Notes: generated by a model from the sequence alone, not told the origin. Shown: positions 1 through 5,955, counted from the stretch's first letter. The stretch is DNA of 11,480 nt from Tannerella sp. (GCA_031262895.1 JAISGW010000018.1:1-11480); one strand, 5' to 3'. Translations and numbers: made by a program.

Positions 1-1
1 G

Positions 2-58
2 GTCGATGCCTTGATAAAAGGCTTGGAGCGTGTCCGGCAGATGATGCATGTCAAATAA
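2..58 (+). CDS. C-terminal end of an unidentified protein (partial)
   Basis: An open frame enters from the left edge and stops at TAA 56-58, giving 18 visible residues that end in RVRQMMHVK. It overlaps the start of rnhB by 11 bp, the same kind of overlap seen at the next junction, which suggests a real upstream operon member translated together with rnhB. Of the other two + frames, one stops at once. The other stays open past the rnhB start but has no support. The visible tail is too short to assign a family or function. Confidence 0.4.
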   Translation, partial: VDALIKGLERVRQMMHVK

Positions 59-644
59 GAAACATCCGTTGCTCCTTCCCTTTCTGGAAGCCGGGCGCTT
101 AGAAGCCGGCTGCGACGAGGCCGGGCGCGGCTGCCTGGCCGGACCTGTCTTTGCCGCGGCGGTCGTTTTGCCCGACGATTTCCCGGACGAAGGCCTCAAC
201 GACAGCAAACAGCTCAGCGAAAAGGAACGTTACCGCCTGCGCCCCCTCATCGAGGCGGGGGCGCTCGCCTTTGCCGTAGGCAGCGCATCCGCCGAAGAAA
301 TAGACCGCCTGAACATCCTTCGCGCCTCCATATTGGCCATGCACCGCGCCATCGGGCAGCTTGCTCTCCGCCCGCAACATCTCCTCGTTGACGGCAACCG
401 CTTCCTGCCTTACGAGGACATCCCGCATACGACCATCGTCAAGGGCGACGGCAAATATCTCAGCATCGCCGCCGCTTCCATCCTGGCCAAGACGTACCGC
501 GACGATTATATGCGGCAATTGGCGGCCGAGTATCCCGCTTATCATTGGGAAGAAAACAAAGGTTATCCTACGGCCGCCCACCGGGAAGCCATTCGTCTTT
601 ACGGTCCGACACCCTATCATCGCCGCAGTTTTAAATGGATATAA
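48..644 (+). CDS. rnhB: Ribonuclease HII
   Basis: RNase HII cuts the RNA strand of RNA-DNA hybrids and incises at single ribonucleotides misincorporated in DNA, acting in the cytoplasm during replication and repair. The 198-residue protein has the normal family length. The motifs appear in order: GCDEAGRG with catalytic D23 and E24, the LNDSK block at 50-54, VDGN with D115, KGD with D134, SIAAASILAK at 139-148 and the GYPT..H motif near the C-terminus. D23, E24, D115 and D134 form the expected DEDD metal-binding set, so the enzyme looks intact. The ATG at 48 overlaps the preceding frame by 11 bp, and the stop overlaps the next gene's start by 10 bp. This suggests translational coupling within one operon. 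The family assignment is secure. Confidence 0.97.
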   Translation: MSNKKHPLLLPFLEAGRLEAGCDEAGRGCLAGPVFAAAVVLPDDFPDEGLNDSKQLSEKERYRLRPLIEAGALAFAVGSASAEEIDRLNILRASILAMHRAIGQLALRPQHLLVDGNRFLPYEDIPHTTIVKGDGKYLSIAAASILAKTYRDDYMRQLAAEYPAYHWEENKGYPTAAHREAIRLYGPTPYHRRSFKWI

Positions 645-1819
645 GGTTGCAAACATTCCTCGCCGAACATGCCGACGACGACTTGGAGCGCCTGTTGCTT
701 TCAGCTTCGCGTTATCCCGGCATAGATGTGCCTTGGGTCGTTACGCAGCTTGCCGCCCGCCGACATCTGCGCCATAAGTTGCCGGGCTGGTTGGCTCATC
801 CGGAGATCATTTTCCCCTCCACCCTTTCGGCCGAGCAATGTTCTTCGGAAGCTACGGCCTGTTACAAGCAAAGCTTGGTGGAAGCGGGCGTTTCTGTTTG
901 CGACCTCTGCGGCGGACTGGGCGTAGATGCCTATTTCTTCGCCCAAAAAGCGGAGAAAGTGGTTTATATGGAAAGACAGGCGGCTTATTGCGAGGCGGCG
1001 CGCCATAATTTTGCCGTCTTGGGTGCCGATAACATAGAAGTGCGTGAAGGGGATGCGGAAGCCTTGCTGGACGGCCTGCCCGAGATGGGCCTCATTTACG
1101 TGGACCCGGCCAGGCGTGGGCTTGGAGGGCGCCGCCTCTTCGCCCTGCAAGACTGCGAACCCGATTTGCTCCGTCTGCTACCCCGTTTGTGGACGCATAC
1201 TTCCAAGGTCATTGCCAAGCTTTCGCCCATGGCCGACCTCCGCCAATGCCTCGCCTTGCTGCCCGCCACGGCCGAGGTGCACGTGCTCTCCCTGCGCAAC
1301 GAATGCAAGGAGTTGCTCTTTGTGTTGCAAAAGGATGCGGCTAAGTCATCTTTGCCGGACCCGCCGGTGTATGCCGTGAACCTGTCGGCTGAAAGTGAAG
1401 CCATCTTCCGCTTCTCTTTGGAGGAAGAGCGCGCCTTGCAGGTGGAATATGTGCCGGTGCAGGCTTATCTCTACGAACCGAATGCCGCCCTCCTCAAGGC
1501 CGGGGCTTTCAAGAGCATTACCCGCCTCGGCGTGGGCAAGCTGCAGGCGGATAGCCACCTGTACACTTCAGCGGAAGAACTGCCGGACTTTCCCGGCCGG
1601 CGTTTTAAGGTGGAAGAAATCATCCCTTTCGGGCGTTCCGGCACTAAGAATTTGAAGAAACGCCTGCCGAAAGCGAATATCAGCGTGCGCAATTTCCCTT
1701 TGGGCGCCGACGAATTGCGGCGTCGCTTGGGCATAAGCGAGGGCGGCGAAGAATATCTCTTCGCCACCACCTTGTCCGACGGCAAAAGAGCTTTGCTCCG
1801 TTGCCGGAAAACGAAATAA
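635..1819 (+). CDS. PG_1098-like class I SAM-dependent methyltransferase with THUMP-like C-terminus
   Basis: This 394-residue protein resembles the Bacteroidota family typified by Porphyromonas gingivalis PG_1098, annotated as a THUMP-like-domain methyltransferase. An N-terminal helical region of about 80 residues precedes a Rossmann methyltransferase core. The core has SAM-binding motif I, DLCGGLGVD, at 90-98, an acidic YMERQ loop after the second strand, and YVDPARR with D157-P158, a DPP(Y/F)-like catalytic loop. The C-terminal part (about 240-394), basic near its end, fits the ferredoxin-like and THUMP-like domains of the family. THUMP domains bind RNA, so an RNA substrate is a reasonable inference, but the target base is unknown to me. 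The start codon lies inside the end of rnhB, in line with co-translation. The gene faces ftsE with only 10 bp between the two stop codons. Confidence 0.85.
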   Translation: MDIRLQTFLAEHADDDLERLLLSASRYPGIDVPWVVTQLAARRHLRHKLPGWLAHPEIIFPSTLSAEQCSSEATACYKQSLVEAGVSVCDLCGGLGVDAYFFAQKAEKVVYMERQAAYCEAARHNFAVLGADNIEVREGDAEALLDGLPEMGLIYVDPARRGLGGRRLFALQDCEPDLLRLLPRLWTHTSKVIAKLSPMADLRQCLALLPATAEVHVLSLRNECKELLFVLQKDAAKSSLPDPPVYAVNLSAESEAIFRFSLEEERALQVEYVPVQAYLYEPNAALLKAGAFKSITRLGVGKLQADSHLYTSAEELPDFPGRRFKVEEIIPFGRSGTKNLKKRLPKANISVRNFPLGADELRRRLGISEGGEEYLFATTLSDGKRALLRCRKTK

Positions 1820-1840
1820 GACATTGAATTTATTCTTCCG
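1805..1840. terminator. Weak possible bidirectional terminator between convergent genes
   Basis: CGGAA at 1805-1809 pairs with TTCCG at 1836-1840, and AATAA at 1815-1819 pairs with TTATT at 1830-1834, giving an interrupted stem across the 10-bp gap between the convergent stop codons. The stem is AT-rich with an asymmetric internal loop, and no clean T-tract follows. The position suits a shared terminator, but the structure is weak. Confidence 0.2.
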
Positions 1841-2549
1841 AAACTTCTCCCAAGGTGCCGTTCTCGCATTTGACGACCCGGGCGGGGAAGTTGTGCACCA
1901 TATTATAATTGTGCGTCGTCATGATGACGGCCGTTCCTTTGCGGCCGATTTCGTGCAGGAGCTGCACGATTTGCGCGCTGGTTTCCGGGTCAAGGTTGCC
2001 GGTAGGCTCGTCGGCCAGCACTAATTTGGGATGGTTCAGCAAGGCGCGGGCGATGACGATGCGCTGCTGCTCGCCGCCCGACAGCTCGTGCGGCATCTTA
2101 TAGCCCTTGTTCGGCATGCCGACCTGCTCCAAGACTTCGGCAATGCGTCCGCTTATCTCTTTGTCCCGGTTCCATCCGGTCGCTTCGAGCACAAACTCCA
2201 GGTTCTTTTCGACCGTGCGATCCATGAGCAGTTGGAAATCCTGAAAGACGATGCCCAACTGGCGGCGCAGGAAAGGGACTTCTTTCGGTTTGATTTTGCA
2301 GAGGTCGAAGCCCATCAACCGGGCTTCTCCTTTGGCGATGGGGATTTCATGGTAAAGGGATTTCAGCAGGCTGCTTTTGCCCGAGCCTACCTTGCCTATC
2401 AGGTAGATGAACTCGCCTTCCTGCAAGGTGAGCGAAGCTTCCCGCAAGACGTAATTCTCGTCGCGCAGGATATCTATTTTGGAAAGGAGCAACAAAGGCT
2501 GCTTTTCCGCCTCCGGCTCCTGTGCTGCTGTCCCCGTTTTTTCCATCAT
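1830..2549 (-). CDS. ftsE: FtsE-type ABC transporter ATP-binding protein
   Basis: FtsE is the cytoplasmic ATPase that pairs with the membrane protein FtsX to control peptidoglycan hydrolysis at the division site. The 239-residue protein has every ABC ATPase motif: Walker A GKVGSGKS at 52-59, Q-loop Q103, signature LSGGEQQR at 156-163, Walker B LVLADE at 176-181 followed by PTGNLD, and H-loop H213. The FQDFQLL stretch and the general layout fit FtsE better than LolD or MacB ATPases, though these are close relatives. No ftsX is present in the window, so the partner must lie elsewhere. The ATG at 2549 follows the TAA of hisIE with no gap. A second ATG one codon later could also serve. About 20 residues rich in Glu and Gln precede the ABC core. 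Confidence 0.88.
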   Translation of the reverse strand: MMEKTGTAAQEPEAEKQPLLLLSKIDILRDENYVLREASLTLQEGEFIYLIGKVGSGKSSLLKSLYHEIPIAKGEARLMGFDLCKIKPKEVPFLRRQLGIVFQDFQLLMDRTVEKNLEFVLEATGWNRDKEISGRIAEVLEQVGMPNKGYKMPHELSGGEQQRIVIARALLNHPKLVLADEPTGNLDPETSAQIVQLLHEIGRKGTAVIMTTHNYNMVHNFPARVVKCENGTLGEVSEE

Positions 2550-3149
2550 TTATTCTTTATGCCGCTTTTCCAGTTCTACGGCCAGGTCACCCATGCTCAA
2601 TCCTTTGCTGGTAAGTAAGACGATGAGATGGTATATCAGGTCGGAGGCTTCATAAACCAGACGGTCTTCGGTGCCGTTGGTAGCTTCGATGACGGTTTCC
2701 ACGGCTTCTTCGCCCACCTTTTGCGCCATGCGGTTGATGCCGGCTTTGAAAAGGGAGGTGGTGTAAGAGCCTTCGGGCATCTCTTTGTGCCTTTTTTCAA
2801 TGAAAGCACCCAGATATTCCATGAAGGCAAGGCTGGAAGGTTTGTTTTGCTCGCCGAAACAGGTGTCTGCGCCGGTATGGCAGACCGGGCCGGCAGGGAT
2901 AGCCTTGATGAGGAGGGTATCGTTGTCGCAATCCGGCAGGATGTCGGATACTTTTAAGGTGTTCCCACTGGTTTCGCCTTTCATCCACAGGCGTTGTTTC
3001 GTGCGGCTAAAGAAGGTGACGTAGCCGGAACTCTTTGTTTTTTCCAAGGCTTCTCGGTTCATGAAGCCCAACATCAGTACCCGTCCGGTACGGGCATCTT
3101 GTATGACGGCGGGGAGTAGCCCCCCCATTTTATCAAAGTCCAAATCCAT
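2550..3149 (-). CDS. hisIE: Bifunctional phosphoribosyl-AMP cyclohydrolase / phosphoribosyl-ATP pyrophosphatase
   Basis: HisIE catalyses the second and third steps of histidine biosynthesis in the cytoplasm: pyrophosphate removal from phosphoribosyl-ATP, then ring opening of phosphoribosyl-AMP. The 199-residue protein is a typical fusion. The N-terminal HisI domain (about 1-105) contains FMNREAL, the metal-binding DCDNDT (D73, C74, D75, D77), and GPVCHTGADTCF with C90 and C97. The C-terminal HisE domain (about 107-199) contains KVGEEAVE (144-151) and the ASDLIYH motif (168-174). The frame stays open 62 codons further upstream into the end of the GLUG gene. The ATG at 3149 was chosen because it gives normal family length and lies 27 bp after a promoter-like box. 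No other his genes are in the window. ftsE follows directly. Confidence 0.95.
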   Translation of the reverse strand: MDLDFDKMGGLLPAVIQDARTGRVLMLGFMNREALEKTKSSGYVTFFSRTKQRLWMKGETSGNTLKVSDILPDCDNDTLLIKAIPAGPVCHTGADTCFGEQNKPSSLAFMEYLGAFIEKRHKEMPEGSYTTSLFKAGINRMAQKVGEEAVETVIEATNGTEDRLVYEASDLIYHLIVLLTSKGLSMGDLAVELEKRHKE

Positions 3150-3175
3150 GCTATAAAGGCTTATAAAAGTTTGCG

Positions 3176-3183
3176 CAAATATA
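3176..3183 (-). promoter_or_regulatory. Candidate -7 promoter box upstream of hisIE
   Basis: On the minus strand this reads TATATTTG, an exact match to the Bacteroidota -7 consensus TAnnTTTG, 27 bp before the hisIE ATG and only 8 bp past the stop of the upstream gene. No good -33 TTTG at the usual spacing was found. It would give hisIE-ftsE its own promoter. A 10-bp palindrome, TTTGCGCAAA (3170-3179), overlaps the box. Confidence 0.5.
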
Positions 3184-3190
3184 CGCCAAA

Positions 3191-4972
3191 TTAGTGAGCC
3201 GCAGGCAGCGGCACTGCTTCTTGCCCTTCCAACCGCAAAAGGAGGGGCAGGGAGTTTTTGGCCGAAGGGAAAAGCCAGGTTTTCTCTTTTAAATTCCAGG
3301 AGGCCAAGGGCGGTGCTGCCAAGGAAAGCCGCCAATTCAACCCGTTCTCCGGTTTAGTCTCCGAGCGTACCCATTCGCCTTCCGCCGCGTAGGCGTAATT
3401 GCCGGCCAAGGGATTTTCCCCGTTTTGGAAGCCTTCCATTTGTCCGGCTAAGCGGAAGGTGTGTTCCAAGAGGCCGTTCAGGTAAGTCAGGGCGGCCAGG
3501 CAGCCGATGGCTTGCAAACGGGCTTGCCTGCCCGGGTCCTTTTGGATATGGCCGAACAAGCCGCCGGTGATGACCGGGAAAATGGTATCGCCTTGGTTTA
3601 AAGTGCCGGCGGCGTAACAATGGGATACCCTTGCGTAGGCGAAGGCTTGCTTGCCCTTGACCCGGGCAGACAGCGTGCCGATTAAACCGCCGAGCATGCC
3701 CCTGCGGGAAAACAAGGCGGCCGCATTATAGCAATTGCGAAGGAGGAAATCGCCCGTGGCAATGGCGCCCGAAGCCGCCTCCCCGGTCGTGCCTATGGCC
3801 GAGGCGTAGCCGATCAAGCCGCCCGTGGAAGCGGAGCCGCTACGCAGGCGCACCCTTCCGCCTTGTACGGCGCCCCGGTTGGCCGAGGTACTTAGGTTTA
3901 GGCGCCCCAGTCCGTGAAAGGGGCTGCGGGTTTGTCCCTCGGCGTAGCTGGAGCCGTCGACATAGCCGACCAGCCCGCCCGTGTACGTGAGGGATTGCGG
4001 GCAAAAGGCCGTTCCTCCCCTGATGTCGCCGGTATTTAGGCAGTAGGCGATTCCGGCCTCTGACCGGCTCTCCTCTTTTCCGTAAGTATTGCCGTTTGCA
4101 TAAACGTAGCCGACCAAGCCTCCCGTGGCGGAAAGGGCTTCACCTCCGGTCACCGAGCCGCCCCGCACCGTCCCGCTGTTTTTGCAATGGAGCAGGAGCA
4201 GCCGGCCGGCAGATTTGCCGCCCGTATCGGCATAACTCCGACAGCCTGCCTTGCCGACCAGCCCGCCCGTGTGGGCGGTGAAGGCCGTATCGGCGTGCAC
4301 CGTCCCGCTGTTGCTGCAATCTTCCAAGCGAATCACCGCCTCTCCCCCGTCGGAGCTGGCGGCGCAGCATTCGCCTATCAGGCCGCCCGTTTGCGTGGTT
4401 TCCGTCCCGTTGGCATAGACGGCCACGCGGTCATTGTGGCAGTTGCGGATGATGATGGAATCTTCCGTGCAATAGGCATAACCGGCCAGGGCGCCGGAGC
4501 GGGCCGTTTGCTCGCGGTTCCCTCCCCAGATGCGGCCGCCTTCGATGCTGAGGTTTTCCACGCGGGCGCCATTGCCCAGGCAGCCGAACAGGCCGGAAGC
4601 CGGGAAAAGGTTGTCGCTGCCGTGGACGCCGAGGTAAAGGTTGCGTATGCATTTGCCGTTGCCGTCGAAGATGCCCCGGAAGGGATACTCGGCTTCCGTG
4701 CCGATGGGTATCCAATAGTGGGCGCCCAGGTCCAAATCTGCCGTAAGGCGGAAATAAACGCCGGGGAAGCCCTTGCTTTTATACGCATTGGCTTGGTCGG
4801 CCAAGGCAACCAAATCGCTGACGGAAGCAATCAAGTAAGGGGATGCTTTCGTTCCGTGGCCGGCAAAGCCCAAGGAGGAGTCGTCCGTGTACCAATCGCC
4901 TTTCTGTGCCCGGAGCGTAGCGGAGGAGGTAATGAAGAGGAAGAGCGTAAGAAGGGAAAGTATCCGAGACAT
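3191..4972 (-). CDS. Exported GLUG-like repeat protein of unknown function
   Basis: This is a 593-residue protein with a clear signal peptide (MSRILSLLTLFLF..., likely cut after LRA near residue 22) and no lipobox. The frame extends six codons upstream to a GTG, but the ATG at 4972 gives a proper signal peptide. After the export signal comes a start typical of Bacteroidota surface adhesin-like proteins: GTKASPYLI, then a DLDLG...WIPIGT and F.GIFDGNGKCI..L block. About nine G-(G/A)-L-x-G blocks follow, near residues 125, 159, 195, 235, 283, 331, 383, 427 and 469, each preceded by a turn such as CSNSGTV. The pattern suggests a right-handed beta-helix or GLUG-type solenoid. No type IX sorting domain is evident at the C-terminus (...PLPAAH). 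The gene lies 24 bp after the barrel protein gene and probably shares its transcript. Adhesion or glycan binding is a guess from the fold only. Confidence 0.8.
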   Translation of the reverse strand: MSRILSLLTLFLFITSSATLRAQKGDWYTDDSSLGFAGHGTKASPYLIASVSDLVALADQANAYKSKGFPGVYFRLTADLDLGAHYWIPIGTEAEYPFRGIFDGNGKCIRNLYLGVHGSDNLFPASGLFGCLGNGARVENLSIEGGRIWGGNREQTARSGALAGYAYCTEDSIIIRNCHNDRVAVYANGTETTQTGGLIGECCAASSDGGEAVIRLEDCSNSGTVHADTAFTAHTGGLVGKAGCRSYADTGGKSAGRLLLLHCKNSGTVRGGSVTGGEALSATGGLVGYVYANGNTYGKEESRSEAGIAYCLNTGDIRGGTAFCPQSLTYTGGLVGYVDGSSYAEGQTRSPFHGLGRLNLSTSANRGAVQGGRVRLRSGSASTGGLIGYASAIGTTGEAASGAIATGDFLLRNCYNAAALFSRRGMLGGLIGTLSARVKGKQAFAYARVSHCYAAGTLNQGDTIFPVITGGLFGHIQKDPGRQARLQAIGCLAALTYLNGLLEHTFRLAGQMEGFQNGENPLAGNYAYAAEGEWVRSETKPENGLNWRLSLAAPPLASWNLKEKTWLFPSAKNSLPLLLRLEGQEAVPLPAAH

Positions 4973-4996
4973 TTCGGTTTGATGCTGCACAGGTCG

Positions 4997-5641
4997 CTAA
5001 CGGAAGATATAACCTAAGGAGAAGGTCATACTGTTCTGATGTACGGAAGGAGTATTGTCCAGGCGTTCGGCTCTGCGGTCGAGGAAGCCGCCCAAGAGGC
5101 GGATGGAAAAGAACAACCCCCGGTATTCGACGGCTATTCCGGCATTGGCGTCCAAATCGAAATCCCGCACCTTGGCGGGAGAAAAGGGAGTCGCACCCTC
5201 GTCCAAGGCTAACAGTTGCTTGCCTTTCACTTTGCTGTGCAGCTTGAAGTCGAGGGCCGGACCGGCGAAGACCGTCATGCGTACACCCGAGATGGGGATA
5301 TTATAGGCCAAGTTGACCGGTATTTGCAAGGCGTAGGAAGAGAGTTCGTTTTTCAGGCCGAATTCCCCGCTTGCCGCCATCTTTTCCGAGAGGAAGGAGC
5401 CGCTTTCAAAGGCAAAGAGCAATTCCGGGCGCAGGGAGAAGCGCTGCCGCAGGTGGATGTCAAGCAAAGCGCCCAAGTTGGCGCCTACCCGGGCGCCCGA
5501 ACGGTAATCCATGTCCATGCGTTGCACCAAGGCGGAGCGGGAAATGCCTATGCTGCCTCCCCAGCCTATCTTGGCGCTGGCAGGTACGGCCGGCAAAAGG
5601 ACGAAAAGCAGGAAGCCGAGTGTTTGGGAGAAATTTTTCAT
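4997..5641 (-). CDS. Outer-membrane beta-barrel protein (PorT/OMP_b-brl_2-like)
   Basis: This is a 214-residue protein with a cleavable signal peptide (hydrophobic 8-20, likely cut after ASA at 23). The mature part alternates hydrophobic and polar residues in strand-like stretches separated by Gly-rich turns, for example GARVGANLGALLDI, FSLRPELLFAF, LQIPVNLAYNI and VFAGPALDFKL. It ends in SLGYIFR, with the near-terminal aromatic common in outer-membrane barrels. Size and pattern fit the eight-stranded porin-like families common in Bacteroidota (PorT-like, outer membrane beta-barrel domain). The frame extends three codons upstream to a TTG, but the ATG at 5641 is preferred because it starts the signal peptide. 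A TAAATTTG promoter box lies 29 bp upstream. The GLUG protein follows at 24 bp, so the two may act together at the surface. The exact function is unknown. Confidence 0.8.
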   Translation of the reverse strand: MKNFSQTLGFLLFVLLPAVPASAKIGWGGSIGISRSALVQRMDMDYRSGARVGANLGALLDIHLRQRFSLRPELLFAFESGSFLSEKMAASGEFGLKNELSSYALQIPVNLAYNIPISGVRMTVFAGPALDFKLHSKVKGKQLLALDEGATPFSPAKVRDFDLDANAGIAVEYRGLFFSIRLLGGFLDRRAERLDNTPSVHQNSMTFSLGYIFR

Positions 5642-5669
5642 GCGGTTCAACTCTTTTTCTTCATGGGGG

Positions 5670-5677
5670 CAAATTTA
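5670..5677 (-). promoter_or_regulatory. Candidate -7 promoter box for the barrel-GLUG gene pair
   Basis: The minus strand reads TAAATTTG, matching TAnnTTTG, 29 bp before the ATG at 5641. The place where a -33 box would sit is occupied by the left heptamer arm of the repeat element, and no TTTG is found there at normal spacing. Confidence 0.5.
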
Positions 5678-5682
5678 CAATA

Positions 5683-5717
5683 GAGTTATGAATTATGAGT
5701 TATGAATTATGAGTTTG
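5683..5717. repeat. Left heptamer arm of composite repeat element
   Basis: Five consecutive heptamers read on the + strand: GAGTTAT, GAATTAT, GAGTTAT, GAATTAT, GAGTTTG. The first four alternate G and A at position 3. The arm is the inverted counterpart of 5910-5944, matching at 31 of 35 positions, with all four mismatches at that alternating base. It stops 5 bp from the -7 box of the leftward gene. Confidence 0.9.
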
Positions 5718-5724
5718 CGGGGCC

Positions 5725-5909
5725 GTGAAAAAATTCACAAGCTTCCCCAGACGCAGGGAAGCCCGTGAAAAAATTCACAGCCTTCCCCAGGCTCAGGGAA
5801 CGTCATGAAAAAATTCACAGCCTTCCCCGAAGCTCAGGGAACGTCGTGAAAAAATTCACGGCCTTCCCCGAAGCTCGGGGAGCATCGTGAAAAAATTCAC
5901 AGCTTCCCC
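5725..5909. repeat. Tandem array of 40/41-bp units with paired inverted repeats
   Basis: Units start at 5725, 5765, 5805, 5846 and 5887, so the period is 40, 40, 41, 41, and the fifth unit is truncated. Each unit begins with GTGAAAAAATTCAC, an inverted repeat of GTGAA and TTCAC around AAAA. The third copy begins ATGAA. In units 1-4 a second, GC-richer inverted repeat follows: GCTTCCC/GGGAAGC in unit 1, TTCCC/GGGAA in units 2 and 3, TCCCCG/CGGGGA in unit 4. The arms stay complementary while the loop bases vary. Confidence 0.92.
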
Positions 5910-5944
5910 CAAACTCATAACTCATAATTCATAACTCATAATTC
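5910..5944. repeat. Right heptamer arm of composite repeat element
   Basis: The + strand reads CAAACTC, ATAACTC, ATAATTC, ATAACTC, ATAATTC, the inverted counterpart of 5683-5717. It ends 3 bp before the TACCTTTG box of the GH92 gene. Confidence 0.9.
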
Positions 5945-5947
5945 CCG

Positions 5948-5955
5948 TACCTTTG
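5948..5955 (+). promoter_or_regulatory. Candidate -7 promoter box for the GH92 gene
   Basis: TACCTTTG matches the Bacteroidota -7 consensus TAnnTTTG and lies 34 bp before the ATG at 5990. The -33 region falls inside the right heptamer arm and holds no TTTG in the correct orientation. An AT-rich stretch precedes the ATG, as is common in this phylum, with no strong Shine-Dalgarno sequence. Confidence 0.5.

Larger units (their letters stand above)
5683..5944. repeat. Composite intergenic element: inverted heptamer arms around a five-unit tandem array
   Basis: This 262-bp structure fills most of the 348-bp gap between the divergent barrel and GH92 genes. Two 35-bp inverted arms enclose a tandem array of 40/41-bp units. 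The symmetry continues inside the arms: the left side runs GAGTTTG, CGGGGCC, GTGAA, and the reverse complement of the right side runs GAGTTTG, GGGGAAGCT, GTGAA. No plausible coding frame, transposase or TAnnTTTG box lies within the enclosed segment. It resembles a miniature inverted-repeat or extragenic palindromic element, but I cannot match it to a named family. The rest of the gap holds only the two promoter regions. Confidence 0.85.

Noticed and set aside
2031..2618. + strand open frame opposite ftsE and hisIE
   Set aside because: It spans the junction of two well-identified genes on the other strand and has no family features.
3150..3335. N-terminal extension of hisIE by 62 residues
   Set aside because: The extra stretch overlaps the end of the GLUG-like gene, resembles no HisIE N-terminus, and lies upstream of the likely promoter box.
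4187..5017. Long + strand open frame of 276 codons opposite the GLUG-like gene
   Set aside because: The minus strand frame has a signal peptide and ordered repeats. The + strand frame has an Ala/Val/Gly-rich shadow composition and runs out over the neighbouring gene.
5725..5909. CRISPR array
   Set aside because: The period of 40/41 bp is short for repeats plus spacers, and the stretch between palindromes is itself repeated rather than unique. No cas gene is present.
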